Source: G965205525 sp965205525 (lineage in GTDB: Bacteria; Pseudomonadota; Gammaproteobacteria; JABABF01). Taken from it: 64,000 bases of DNA. The DNA lies in NCBI GenBank assembly GCA_965205525.1, contig OZ242171.1, positions 1,426,001-1,490,000 of the forward strand. Direction: 5' to 3'. How positions within the stretch are numbered: position 1 is the stretch's first letter; each line of letters starts with the position of its first letter. The notes under the pieces are model-generated. The model saw only the letters and a program-made list of their open reading frames with translations, searched no databases and was not told the origin of the DNA. Below, one piece after another: positions 14,754-23,761 of this stretch. The translations under genes and the position numbers were made by a program.

Positions 14754-16724
14754 TTATCCGATTCCCAACTTCTCAAAGAACGCTTTGTGACGGCGTTTGA
14801 CATCAATGACAACCTTGTCGAAATGTAAAATTTCGGTGTGCGCGTTCAGCATACGATTATATTTGTAGTAGCCAAGCTCCCCCTTTAGCCTCGCGTAGCT
14901 CCCATCGTTTTCCGCATAAATGTCGATAGCTGGAGTGATATCGCAAATGGCGTAGCAATAATAACGGGTCGTCTCCCCGACATTCAGATCGCGTCCGCTT
15001 GGGAGCCGGACCTTCTTATTCTCCTTGATCTCCCGAAGGTAGCGGTAGAGCTGGCGTGTTGGATCCTCATCGAAGTTGGTTCGCTGTGGCTTCTTGAACT
15101 CAAGGATTGAGACAGCCCGCGCAACTTTGTCCTCATCGACCTCAGAAAATACAACGATGTCGGGACGTTCGGCACTATCAGAATGTGTCGTTTGATGCAA
15201 TGACTTGTCGGAGGCCGCAAAGGCGTGAAAGGTTAGACGCTCGTCAATGATCCAGAGGTTGTGGTCCTCAAACGCGAGCTGATCGGTCGTGGCTTTTCTC
15301 GGAAATATCAGGTCGTGAATGATGTCCTCATTGGGAAACTTGCCGTCCGCATTCAGTTCTAACTTCTTCTCCAAGAGGTCAATCATGCGCTTCCGGTCGC
15401 AAAGGTAATTCACGAGATTATCCTTCTGGAACACGGTTATTTGGGCCTTCAAATCTTGGTAAGCTTTTTCGACTTCAGCGATGCTTTTCGCCTGAGTCTT
15501 CAGAAGTTTGTTACTTTTATTTCGGATTTCGAACTCGGCCCGGCCCTTATGCCGATAAAGCACCTCGTTGATCTTTTCAGGGGTGCTGTTTGGTTCGATC
15601 TCATCGAACACTTCTGGGCAATAATGAGGCACTGAGCGAAGAGCCGGATTCTCATTTGCAACGTAATTTTCAACGATTTTCTCCTTTTGCTCTCTCGCTT
15701 TCTCTAAGAATTTTTGCAGGAAGATCTTTGCTGCTCCAGCAACCGCGCCTTCGATTTGCTTCATAGACACGATGCCCTCCTCCGTGAGCAATGAAGCGTC
15801 TTCCGGAATATCAAAATCAAGATAGTAATTATCAACGTGAAGGTCAAGGTAGACTGACGTCACATAGAGTGCATACGTGAACTTGCGGCCAGCATCATCG
15901 AACTGAGTGCTGGTTCCCAGCGACTTCGCAAGACTGAGGGTTTTCACGTCCCGATGATTAGCACACAGGACGACATTGTGCATCTTCTCGTGCGTCGAGT
16001 AGAGCTTGATATGGACAAGGGAGAACTTATGCCCTTTGAACTGCACGGTTTCTGGCGTGATATTTTTCTTGATGTCTTGGTCGAAAATTTGATTGAGCAC
16101 AACTATCCCGTCCTTATCGAGCACGGTAACATGCGGGGCATTACCGGATATAAAGTAAGAAAGGCAGTGCTCCATAATTCGCTGAGCAATCTTGCCGGTC
16201 GTCTTGTATGCGCTCTGGAGCCCCTGGTATTCCTTCTTGAACCCCTGCAAGCGGACAACTGTTCGCACTTCATCCGTCGTTTCAGCGTGTTGGCTTTCTT
16301 GAATCCCGTCTTTCGTCGTGAAGGCAAACTTGCGTTTCATCCGCTTCCCCTCCGCCGAATAGACGCTTTCAATTTCGACGGACTCAAACGCCTTAAGCCA
16401 AAGAAAGCGCCCTACGCCTTTCCCGCCAAGTGCTTGCTTGTGGATGGAATCCGAGGTTTCAAAGGAATCGTAGTTCGCCTTGTTGAAGCCAATTCCATTG
16501 TCGGTGATAACAAATTCAGTGATTCTCGGTTCGCCCATGTTACCTAGTATCCCTTGCGCTTCACGCACCACACGGACTTTAATTTTGCCGCTTGAGAGGT
16601 TTTTCCGTTCCTCAATTGCCTGAATGGAATTAACCACAGCTTCAAAGACCGGCAGCAGCGCCTCGCTTTTGAAATGAGATAGGTTCCGGACCTTCCCTTC
16701 AAGGTTGGTTTTTAGATATTTCAT
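14754..16724 (-). CDS. GHKL-type ATPase fused to a PD-(D/E)XK nuclease-like domain
   Basis: 656 residues from the ATG at 16724; a TTG two codons earlier is also possible. The N-terminus is a Bergerat-fold ATPase of the Hsp90/MutL/histidine-kinase type: EAVVNSIQA (N box, ~28-36), ITDNGIGF (~73-80) and GGKGVGRFLWLKAF (~100-113). The middle ~300 residues include a long helical, coiled-coil-like stretch (KSIAEVEKAYQDLKAQITVF). The C-terminus has a nuclease-like signature, PDIVVF (~521-526) and LEFKKP (~541-546), followed by a helix (DPTRQLYRYLREI). ATP-gated DNA cutting is a reasonable inference. I cannot match it to a named defence system. It overlaps the end of the hsdM remnant, suggesting a junction formed by replacement. 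Confidence 0.72.
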   Translation of the reverse strand: MKYLKTNLEGKVRNLSHFKSEALLPVFEAVVNSIQAIEERKNLSSGKIKVRVVREAQGILGNMGEPRITEFVITDNGIGFNKANYDSFETSDSIHKQALGGKGVGRFLWLKAFESVEIESVYSAEGKRMKRKFAFTTKDGIQESQHAETTDEVRTVVRLQGFKKEYQGLQSAYKTTGKIAQRIMEHCLSYFISGNAPHVTVLDKDGIVVLNQIFDQDIKKNITPETVQFKGHKFSLVHIKLYSTHEKMHNVVLCANHRDVKTLSLAKSLGTSTQFDDAGRKFTYALYVTSVYLDLHVDNYYLDFDIPEDASLLTEEGIVSMKQIEGAVAGAAKIFLQKFLEKAREQKEKIVENYVANENPALRSVPHYCPEVFDEIEPNSTPEKINEVLYRHKGRAEFEIRNKSNKLLKTQAKSIAEVEKAYQDLKAQITVFQKDNLVNYLCDRKRMIDLLEKKLELNADGKFPNEDIIHDLIFPRKATTDQLAFEDHNLWIIDERLTFHAFAASDKSLHQTTHSDSAERPDIVVFSEVDEDKVARAVSILEFKKPQRTNFDEDPTRQLYRYLREIKENKKVRLPSGRDLNVGETTRYYCYAICDITPAIDIYAENDGSYARLKGELGYYKYNRMLNAHTEILHFDKVVIDVKRRHKAFFEKLGIG

Positions 16725-16726
16725 GG

Positions 16727-16868
16727 TCAATTGAGTCTGAAGGTCTGAGTGTTGTAGAAGATGTTTTCGGGCAGGTAGAGGACGCTTTCAATGAGATCGT
16801 GGCCAACGAACCACTGGCGGGCGGTTTCCCCCTTGCTGGCACCAACATTGCCCGAGCCGCAGGCGGGT
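16727..16868 (-). pseudogene. type I methylase HsdM remnant
   Basis: The minus strand encodes GASKGETARQWF, then LIESVLYLPENIFYNT, a block typical of HsdM proteins downstream of the NPPF motif, ending in a TGA at 16727-16729 that overlaps the GHKL gene start region. Just before it is PACGSGN, which resembles methylase motif I. If that is right, the ~200 residues that normally lie between have been deleted; this second point is less certain. The remnant follows the argC stop by about 45 bases. Confidence 0.7.
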
Positions 16869-16911
16869 CTAGTCAATGTAAGAAGGGTGCGGAAGATATC
16901 TTATCAGGCTC

Positions 16912-17949
16912 TCAAGGAGCGATGCCGGCACTGCTGAGACCTTCGGTTTCCTTTTGTCCGAACATTAGGTTCATGTTCTGTATTGCCTGCCCTGCTGCGC
17001 CCTTGACCAGGTTGTCTATGGCCGAGAGCACCACCGCTGTATTCCTGCCCTGGGGCCTTTCTGCTGCCAGGCGGCACAGGTTGCCTCCCCGCAGGTGGCC
17101 GGTGCGGGGATAGCTGCCGGCGGGCAGCACCTCTACAAAAGGCTCCTCCAGGTAGCGGGCCTCCAGTATGCCCTGCAGGTCCGGCTCACCCCGGATGGGG
17201 GCCAGCAGGGTGGCGTGGAGACCTCGGCTCATGGGTGCCAGGTGGGGCACAAAGCTGAGGGCCGCCTCAGCATCCGCCTGCTGCAGCATCTGCTCTATTT
17301 CCGGCAGGTGCCGATGTCCCGCCACTGCGTAGGCGTTGACATTCTCCCCGGCCTCGGTCAGCAGGTAGCTGGCCTCCACCCGGCGGCCGGCACCGCTCTG
17401 ACCGGAGATGGCAACGGCCGAGAGCGCCCCCGCCTCCACGGCCCCCGCCTCTAAGAGGGGCAGCAGCCCCAAAAGAATAGCGGTGGGATAGCATCCCGGG
17501 CTGGCCACCAGGCGGGCGCCGGCAATTTCCTTCCGCCGGTATTCCGTGAGGCCGTACACCGCCTCTGCCAGCCGCTCGGGACAGGCGTGGGCAGAGCCGT
17601 ACCATTGCTCCCACAGCGCTGCATCCCGGAGCCGAAAATCCGGCGACAGATCTATTACCTTGACACCGGCTTCAAGCAGCGGGGGCGCCATCACCATCGC
17701 CACTTTGGGCGGGGTCGCAAAAAACACCGCATCGGCCCCGCTGGCAGCGGCCTCTTCCGGGGTGCTGAAGACCAGCTCCGAGGCGCCCTGCAGCTGGGGC
17801 AGGACCCGGGCCACCGGCTGCCCGGCCTGCTGCCGAGCGCTCACTGCGACCACCTGCACCCCGGGGTGGCCGGCCAGCAGACGCAAAAGCTCGGCCCCGG
17901 TGTAGCCGCCGCCGCCGATAATCGCAGCCTTGATATTCAATTGAGCCAT
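16912..17949 (-). CDS. argC: N-acetyl-gamma-glutamyl-phosphate reductase
   Basis: Third step of arginine biosynthesis: NADPH reduction of N-acetylglutamyl-5-phosphate to the semialdehyde. The ATG at 17949 starts MAQLNIKAAIIGGGGYTGAE, with the Rossmann glycine motif, giving 345 residues; the longer frame upstream has no family similarity. The catalytic cysteine is C153 in ASPGCYPTA, and GHRHLPEI and PRTGHLRG follow. It is divergent from hemJ with 91 bases between start codons, where both promoters must lie. Its 3' end marks the boundary between the conserved chromosome and the accessory island. Confidence 0.96.
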   Translation of the reverse strand: MAQLNIKAAIIGGGGYTGAELLRLLAGHPGVQVVAVSARQQAGQPVARVLPQLQGASELVFSTPEEAAASGADAVFFATPPKVAMVMAPPLLEAGVKVIDLSPDFRLRDAALWEQWYGSAHACPERLAEAVYGLTEYRRKEIAGARLVASPGCYPTAILLGLLPLLEAGAVEAGALSAVAISGQSGAGRRVEASYLLTEAGENVNAYAVAGHRHLPEIEQMLQQADAEAALSFVPHLAPMSRGLHATLLAPIRGEPDLQGILEARYLEEPFVEVLPAGSYPRTGHLRGGNLCRLAAERPQGRNTAVVLSAIDNLVKGAAGQAIQNMNLMFGQKETEGLSSAGIAP

Positions 17950-18040
17950 AGCAGAAACCGCCGTCATCGGCAGACACAAAGTAAAACGGCGCATATAATA
18001 GCCCCGCCACGCCTCCGATGGGATTCTTCCCCCCGCCTCC

Positions 18041-18454
18041 ATGCTCTGGATCAAGGCTTTTCACCTATTTTTTGCCATCTGCTGGTTCGCTGTGCTGTTC
18101 TATCTGCCGCGCATTCTGGTGAACCTGGCCGAGACGCAGGAGAGGGCCGTGCAGGAGCATCTGCAGGGCATGGCCCTTCGGCTGTACCGCTTCGGCTCAA
18201 TCCTGATGGGCCTCGCCCTGGTATTCGGCATCTGGCTTCTGGCCCGGCTGCCCGGCACTCTGCAGGAGGGCTGGATGCACGCCAAAATCCTGCTCGTGGT
18301 GCTCCTGGTCGGCTACCACCACCTGTGCCGGCGCTATCTCCGGCAGCTGGAGGCGGGAGCGGGGCGCAGTCCTGTGTTTTATCGCTGGTTCAATGAAATA
18401 CCTGCCTTCTTCCTGCTCGCCATCCTCCTCCTGGCAGTGCTCCGCCCCTTCTGA
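18041..18454 (+). CDS. hemJ: protoporphyrinogen IX oxidase HemJ
   Basis: Integral membrane enzyme of the HemJ/UPF0093 family that oxidises protoporphyrinogen IX to protoporphyrin IX. The 137-residue protein has about four membrane helices, starting with LWIKAFHLFFAICWFAVLFYL. The conserved histidine near the N-terminus (KAFHLFF), YLPRILV, GWMHAKILLV and YRWFNEIPAFFLL match the family. It stands next to hemL and hemB, making a three-gene haem cluster, which supports the assignment over the related CopD-like families. Confidence 0.9.
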   Translation: MLWIKAFHLFFAICWFAVLFYLPRILVNLAETQERAVQEHLQGMALRLYRFGSILMGLALVFGIWLLARLPGTLQEGWMHAKILLVVLLVGYHHLCRRYLRQLEAGAGRSPVFYRWFNEIPAFFLLAILLLAVLRPF

Positions 18455-18587
18455 TGCGGCACTTTGGGGAGACCGGCGGCGTCGCATGGCAGAAATCTGC
18501 CCGCACCCCTCGGACCGGCGGGAGGCCGGCAGCCACTGCCAGGCGGCCCGGACGGCGACCATCGCCCCCACCCCGCTGAATAGACCG

Positions 18588-19901
18588 ATGAAAGGCGGAC
18601 ACAAGCAGGGCCGTGGCCGAGATGCCCTGTTCCAAGAGGCGGCAAAATGGATTCCCGGGGGGGTAAATTCCCCAGTGCGGGCCTTCGGCGCCGTAGGGGG
18701 CACTCCCCCCTTCATGGACCGGGGAGAAGGCCCCTTCCTGCACGACACAGAGGGCAATCGCTACATAGACTATGTCCTGGCCTGGGGGCCTCTCGTTCTC
18801 GGCCACGCCCATCCGGCCGTCTCTGCAGCGGTGGAGCAGCGTCTTTCCAAAGGCCTTGCCTTCGGTGCGCCGACCGAGGCGGAAACCGAGCTGGCCGCCC
18901 TGCTCTGTTCCCGGGTGCCCTCTTTAGAGCAGGTGCGGCTGGTGAACTCCGGCACCGAGGCCGCCATGAGCGCGGTGCGTCTCGCCCGGGGCTGCACGGG
19001 CCGGGACAGGATTTTGAAATTTGCAGGGCACTACCACGGCCATTCAGACGGCCTGCTGGCGGAAGCGGGCTCCGGCCTCTTAGAGGGCGGCAGGCCCGGC
19101 TCCCCCGGTGTGCCCGCCGCTTTCACCGCCCACACCCTGGTGGCGGAGTTCAACGATGAGGCGGGGGTGCGAGAGATTTTCCGACGGCTGGGGGGTGAAA
19201 TCGCCTGTGTCCTCCTGGAGCCGGTGGCGGGGAATATGGGCTGCGTGCTGCCGAGACCAGGCTTTCTTGATCTGCTGCGCGCTCTGTGCGACGAGCACGG
19301 GGCGCTGCTGGTCTTTGATGAGGTGATGAGCGGCTTCCGGGTCGGTCCGGGAGGAGCCCAGCAGCACTTCGGGGTGCTGCCGGACCTCAGCGTGCTGGGC
19401 AAGATTATCGGCGGCGGCCTGCCGGCGGGAGCCTTCGGCGGACGGCGGGAGCTGATGGAGCAGCTGGCCCCCGCCGGGGCGGTCTATCAGGCGGGCACCC
19501 TCTCCGGCAACCCGCTGGCGGTGGGGGCGGGTCTCGCCGCCCTTGCGCAGCTGGCAGCGCCGGATTTTTACAGCCGGCTTGAAAAGATGACGGCACAGCT
19601 GGCGAGGGGGCTGGCGGAGCGGGCCGAGAGTGCTGGGATCTCTCTGCTAACCCCCCATATCGGCGGCATGTTCAGCCTGTTTTTCACCGATCAGAAGGAG
19701 GTGCGGAACCTGCGCCAGGCCCGATCCTGCGACCGGGATGCCTACTGCCGCTTTTTCCGAGTCATGCTGGAAGAGGGAATTTATTTTGCGCCCTCCCCCT
19801 ACGAGTCCGCCTTCCTGTCCTCCGCCCACACGGAGGCGGAAATCGCCCGCACCCTGGAAGCGGCGGTGCGGGCTTTTGCCAGCCTGAAGGCAGCGGCATG
19901 A
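18588..19901 (+). CDS. hemL: glutamate-1-semialdehyde 2,1-aminomutase
   Basis: PLP enzyme converting glutamate-1-semialdehyde to 5-aminolevulinate in the C5 haem route. With the ATG at 18588 it has 437 residues, starting about 20 residues before the family block IPGGVNSPVRAF; the frame is open to 18393, but that part overlaps hemJ. Recognisable segments are HGHSDGLL, EPVAGNMGC, FDEVMSGFRV and LGKIIGGGLPAGAFGG, which contains the PLP lysine. The stop overlaps the hemB start (ATGA), so the two are translated together. Confidence 0.97.
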   Translation: MKGGHKQGRGRDALFQEAAKWIPGGVNSPVRAFGAVGGTPPFMDRGEGPFLHDTEGNRYIDYVLAWGPLVLGHAHPAVSAAVEQRLSKGLAFGAPTEAETELAALLCSRVPSLEQVRLVNSGTEAAMSAVRLARGCTGRDRILKFAGHYHGHSDGLLAEAGSGLLEGGRPGSPGVPAAFTAHTLVAEFNDEAGVREIFRRLGGEIACVLLEPVAGNMGCVLPRPGFLDLLRALCDEHGALLVFDEVMSGFRVGPGGAQQHFGVLPDLSVLGKIIGGGLPAGAFGGRRELMEQLAPAGAVYQAGTLSGNPLAVGAGLAALAQLAAPDFYSRLEKMTAQLARGLAERAESAGISLLTPHIGGMFSLFFTDQKEVRNLRQARSCDRDAYCRFFRVMLEEGIYFAPSPYESAFLSSAHTEAEIARTLEAAVRAFASLKAAA

Positions 19902-20902
19902 ACCGTTTTCCCGGCGCCTATCCACGCACCCGGATGCGCCGCCTGCGGGCCCGGACCTTTTCTCGACGGCTGGTGCAGGAGGCGCGCCTGGGAGCACAGG
20001 ACCTGGTCTGGCCCCTGTTCGTCACCGAGGGAAATGGACAGCGGGAGCCGGTGCCGTCTATGCCCGGGGTGGAGCGGCTCAGCATTGACCAGCTGCTGCA
20101 AGATGCCCGGGAAGCCGAGACTCTCGGCATCCCTGCCGTATGCCTGTTTCCCGTCATTGAGGCGGAGAAAAAAAGCCAGGGCGGCGAGGAGGCCTGGAAC
20201 CCGGACGGCCTGGTGCAGCGGGCTGTGAAAACCCTCAAGGATGCCCTGCCGGAGCTGGGAGTGATCACCGATGTGGCCCTGGATCCCTACACCGGCCACG
20301 GTCAGGACGGGGTGCAGGACAGCGCCGGCTACATAGATAACGACCGCACCGTCGCCGCCCTGGTGCAGCAGACCCTGTCCCATGCCAGGGCGGGAGCGGA
20401 TGCGGTGGCCCCCTCGGACATGATGGACGGGCGCATCGGCGTCATCCGGGATGCCCTTGAGGGGGAGAGTTTTCACCGCACAATCATCATCGCCTACTCG
20501 GCGAAGTACGCCTCCGCCTACTACGGCCCCTTTCGGGAGGCGGTGGGCTCGGCGGCGGCGCTGGGAAGCGGTGACAAAAAGAGCTACCAGCTAGACCCGG
20601 GCAACGGGGAGGAAGCCCTGCGAGAGTGCGCCCTGGACCTGCAGGAGGGCGCGGATATCCTGATGATCAAGCCGGCCCTGCCCTGCTTAGACGTGGTGCG
20701 CCGGGTGAAGGATGCCCTGGGTGCGCCGACCTTCGCCTACCAGGTAAGCGGAGAATACGCCATGCATGTCGCCGCCGCCATGGCGGGCCAGCTGCCCCGG
20801 GAGGCAGTGGTTCTGGAGTCCCTGCTCTGCTGCAAGCGGGCCGGAGCGGATGCCGTCTTCAGCTACTTCGCCCGGGAAGCCGCCCGGCTGCTGGCGGACT
20901 AG
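19898..20902 (+). CDS. hemB: delta-aminolevulinic acid dehydratase, zinc-cysteine-free type
   Basis: Condenses two 5-aminolevulinate molecules to porphobilinogen. 334 residues, with the Schiff-base lysines in YSAKYASAYYGPFR and LMIKPALPCLD. The metal-site loop reads DVALDPYTGHGQDG, with aspartate and alanine in place of the zinc-binding cysteines found in E. coli HemB, so it belongs to the Mg-dependent (Pseudomonas-like) class. It overlaps hemL by four bases. Confidence 0.97.
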   Translation: MNRFPGAYPRTRMRRLRARTFSRRLVQEARLGAQDLVWPLFVTEGNGQREPVPSMPGVERLSIDQLLQDAREAETLGIPAVCLFPVIEAEKKSQGGEEAWNPDGLVQRAVKTLKDALPELGVITDVALDPYTGHGQDGVQDSAGYIDNDRTVAALVQQTLSHARAGADAVAPSDMMDGRIGVIRDALEGESFHRTIIIAYSAKYASAYYGPFREAVGSAAALGSGDKKSYQLDPGNGEEALRECALDLQEGADILMIKPALPCLDVVRRVKDALGAPTFAYQVSGEYAMHVAAAMAGQLPREAVVLESLLCCKRAGADAVFSYFAREAARLLAD

Positions 20903-21063
20903 TGCCGGGCGCCCTGCAGGATCCCCTTTTCATTCCGGCAATCCGGCCCGGCTGTCCCTGCAGCGGGCAGAGGACTGCCGGTCCGCCGGTCAAACTGCCC
21001 GGCCTGTGCCCATCAGCCGATGGAAAATAGCTTTGTCGCCACGCTGCAGAAAGACATCCCGCC

Positions 21064-22386
21064 TTGAAATCCGCTCCTTCGTTCCATTTCCTGGACTGCT
21101 CCTTTGCGCCAGAGACCGCCACGGCACAGCTTCGCTACAGCGCCGGGGAAACGGTGTTTGAAGAGCGGCTCGTTTTCCCGCCGCCGCCCTCTCCCCTGGA
21201 GAGCGCGCGCTTGAATGCGGTGGAGCACTGCCTGCAATTCCTGCACCTGGCCGCCGGGGTCAGCTATTACAAGGCACTGTTTCCGGAGCAGATAAAAATG
21301 CAAGGCCAGCCCCTGTCCCAAGGTGCGGCGGACTTCTTCGGAGATTTTTACCGCAAGGGGCTGGCGGAGTTCGCCTACCGCAACCGCCTCAGCCTAAAGG
21401 GACGGGTCTCGTTTCCAGCGGGGAGGGCAAAGCGCACTCCCCCGCCCTGCCCGCCCCTGCCCCGGCGCACCCTGGTGCCCTGCGGCGGCGGCCAGGGCTC
21501 TATCGTCACCCTGGAAGGGCTAAAGCAGATCGGCGAGCCGATCAGCGCGGTCAGCGTAAACTGCCATCCGGCAGCACGGCGGGCGGCAGAGACAGCGGGG
21601 GTGCCGCTCCTCTGCATAGAGCGGCGCCTGTCCCCCGAGCTGATGCGCCTGAACCAGGAAGGCGCCTGGAACGGCCATGTGCCGGTGACCGGCATCCTGA
21701 GCTTTGCCTTTGCACTGCTCGCCCTGCTGCACGGCTTTGACACCATCGTCATGTCCAATGAGAAATCTGCAAACGAGGGCAACCTGCAGCTGCCCGAGGG
21801 AGAGGTAAACCATCAGTGGAGCAAGTCCCGGGAATTTGAAGCGGCCTTCCAGCGCATGCTGCAGGCGGAGATCTGCCCGGGACTCCGCTATTTTTCTCTG
21901 CTGCGCCCCTGCTACGAGCTGCAGGTGGCCCGGTTTTTTGCCGCCCCGCTGTTTGCCCCCTACCGTAAAATCTTTCTCAGCTGCAACCGGGCTTTCCGGC
22001 AGGATGCAGCGCCGGATGCCTCCTGGTGCGGCGACTGCGACAAGTGCAGGTTCATGTTTCTCATCCTGGCCGCCTTCCTGCCCCGGGCTGAGACGGAGGC
22101 CATTTTCGGGAACAGCCTGCTCCGTCCAGAGCAGCGGGCGGGCTTTGAGGCCCTGCTGGGGCTGGCGGGGGACAAGCCCTTTGACTGCGTGGGCACCTGG
22201 GCGGAGAGCCAGGCCGCCCTGGTCCGGCTGGCGGCACACGAAGACTGGCGGGAGGAGCCCCTGATCAAGGAGCTCTCTGCAAGAATAGAGGCGCCCAGAA
22301 CCAGCTGCCTTGAGATGGAAAACTTGGAGCAGCTGCCGCCCCCCTACCCGGAGGCGCTCCGTGCGCTTGCGCGAGCTGCCCCCTGA
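21064..22386 (+). CDS. murL: UDP-N-acetyl-alpha-D-muramoyl-L-alanyl-L-glutamate epimerase
   Basis: MurL inverts the terminal L-Glu of UDP-MurNAc-L-Ala-L-Glu to D-Glu, replacing the usual MurI-MurD route (known from Xanthomonas). The 440-residue protein carries VPCGGGQGSIVTLE, GHVPVTGILSFAFALLALL, IVMSNEKSANEGN and a cysteine-rich WCGDCDKCRFMFLILAAFL, consistent with this family. The decisive context is the next gene, a MurD-like ligase that overlaps it by 26 bases; murL and murD2 occur together in the genomes that use this route. Start ATG at 21064; no in-frame start upstream fits better. Confidence 0.88.
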   Translation: MKSAPSFHFLDCSFAPETATAQLRYSAGETVFEERLVFPPPPSPLESARLNAVEHCLQFLHLAAGVSYYKALFPEQIKMQGQPLSQGAADFFGDFYRKGLAEFAYRNRLSLKGRVSFPAGRAKRTPPPCPPLPRRTLVPCGGGQGSIVTLEGLKQIGEPISAVSVNCHPAARRAAETAGVPLLCIERRLSPELMRLNQEGAWNGHVPVTGILSFAFALLALLHGFDTIVMSNEKSANEGNLQLPEGEVNHQWSKSREFEAAFQRMLQAEICPGLRYFSLLRPCYELQVARFFAAPLFAPYRKIFLSCNRAFRQDAAPDASWCGDCDKCRFMFLILAAFLPRAETEAIFGNSLLRPEQRAGFEALLGLAGDKPFDCVGTWAESQAALVRLAAHEDWREEPLIKELSARIEAPRTSCLEMENLEQLPPPYPEALRALARAAP

Positions 22387-23761
22387 GGGACTGGTGCTCT
22401 GGGGCATCGGGCGGGAGGGACGCTCGGTGCTGAAGTGTCTGCGACGGCTGCCAGGGGAGAAAAGCGACCCCCTGATCCTCACCGATGCGCCGCTGCCCGC
22501 CGCCGAGCAGGCCGAACTGCAGAGGGCCTGGGGGAAAGCTCTTCGTTTTGCTGCCGGCGGGGATACGGCACAAGCACTGGCGAGCGCCAAGGCGGTGCTC
22601 AAGTCCCCGGGGATTTCCCTGTACCGCCCGGAACTGAAAGCGGCCCGTCAGCGCAATCCCGCCCTGCAGCTCTGCTCCGCCACCCGCCTGTGGTTCGCCG
22701 AGCCCGGCGCCGCCGCCCGGACGGTGGCCGTGACCGGCAGCAAGGGCAAGAGCACCACCGCCGCCCTGATCCATCACAGCCTCAGGGCGAGCGGGGAAGA
22801 GGCGATGCTGGGGGGCAATATCGGCGTGCCCGCCACAGAGCTGCTCACGGATGAGGGCAGCCTGCCAAAGGGAGACTGGACGGCCGTGCTGGAGCTGTCC
22901 AGCTACCAGCTGGCAGATCTCAGGGCACAGCCCCGGGTCGGTGTGCTCACCAACCTGTTTGCAGGCCATGTCAAATGGCACGGCAGTGCAGAAAACTACT
23001 GTCGGGACAAACTGCGGCTGCTGCGAGGGGAAGAAGGGGCAAAGACGGCGGTGCTGAACCGGGAGGATGCCGGCACCCGGCGCCTATTGGCAGAGCGGAG
23101 AGCTGAAACCCGCTGGTATCCCGATGAACAGGCTTTTCATCTCCGGGGGCGGGAGCTGTGGCGGGGAGAGGAATGCTGGGGAATGCCAACGGCAGAATCT
23201 CTGCAGGGCCGCCACAGTCTGCTCAACATCTGCGCTGCCCTTACCGTCTTGGAAATTCTGGAAGCGGACTCCCGGGCCGCATTTGCATCTTTCGCCTCCT
23301 TCCGGGGGCTGCCCCACCGCCAGGAAATCCTGGGAGAGCGGGGGGGGCTTCGCTATGTGAATGACAGCATCGCCACCATCCCGGAAGCAGCAATGGCGGC
23401 GGTGCGACGCTTCGGGGAGGAACCGGGGAAGGCTCTTACGGTTCTCATCGGCGGAGAGGAGAGCGGACAGCACTGGGAAGCACTCGCCCGGACCCTGCTG
23501 GAACTGCCGAACTGCACGGTGATCGCAATGCCGGACAGCGGCGGGGGACTGCTGGAGGAGCTGCAAAAACTTCCGGGGGGCGGCCCGAGAGCAGAGCGGG
23601 CGGAAAATCTTACAGAAGCACTTGCGCTGGCGAAAGAATTAACGCCCCCGGGCGGCACGGTGCTACTGTCTCCGGCAGCTCCCAGCTACGGACAGTTCAG
23701 GGATTTTAAAGAGAGGGGGAGGCGGTTTCAGGAACTGGCAGGCTTCACTGCTCGCCAATGA
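22361..23761 (+). CDS. murD2: UDP-N-acetylmuramoyl-L-alanine--L-glutamate ligase
   Basis: Mur-ligase family member that adds L-Glu to UDP-MurNAc-L-Ala, making the substrate for MurL. The best start is GTG at 22361, with GGAGG six bases upstream, giving 466 residues; the frame is open to 22310 without such a site. The ATP-binding P-loop is VTGSKGKSTTAAL, followed by LELSSYQLADL, LTNLFAGHVKWHG and YVNDSIATIPEA. It is translationally coupled to murL. Pairing with murL is the reason to call it MurD2, not the D-Glu-adding MurD. Confidence 0.86.
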   Translation: MRLRELPPEGLVLWGIGREGRSVLKCLRRLPGEKSDPLILTDAPLPAAEQAELQRAWGKALRFAAGGDTAQALASAKAVLKSPGISLYRPELKAARQRNPALQLCSATRLWFAEPGAAARTVAVTGSKGKSTTAALIHHSLRASGEEAMLGGNIGVPATELLTDEGSLPKGDWTAVLELSSYQLADLRAQPRVGVLTNLFAGHVKWHGSAENYCRDKLRLLRGEEGAKTAVLNREDAGTRRLLAERRAETRWYPDEQAFHLRGRELWRGEECWGMPTAESLQGRHSLLNICAALTVLEILEADSRAAFASFASFRGLPHRQEILGERGGLRYVNDSIATIPEAAMAAVRRFGEEPGKALTVLIGGEESGQHWEALARTLLELPNCTVIAMPDSGGGLLEELQKLPGGGPRAERAENLTEALALAKELTPPGGTVLLSPAAPSYGQFRDFKERGRRFQELAGFTARQ

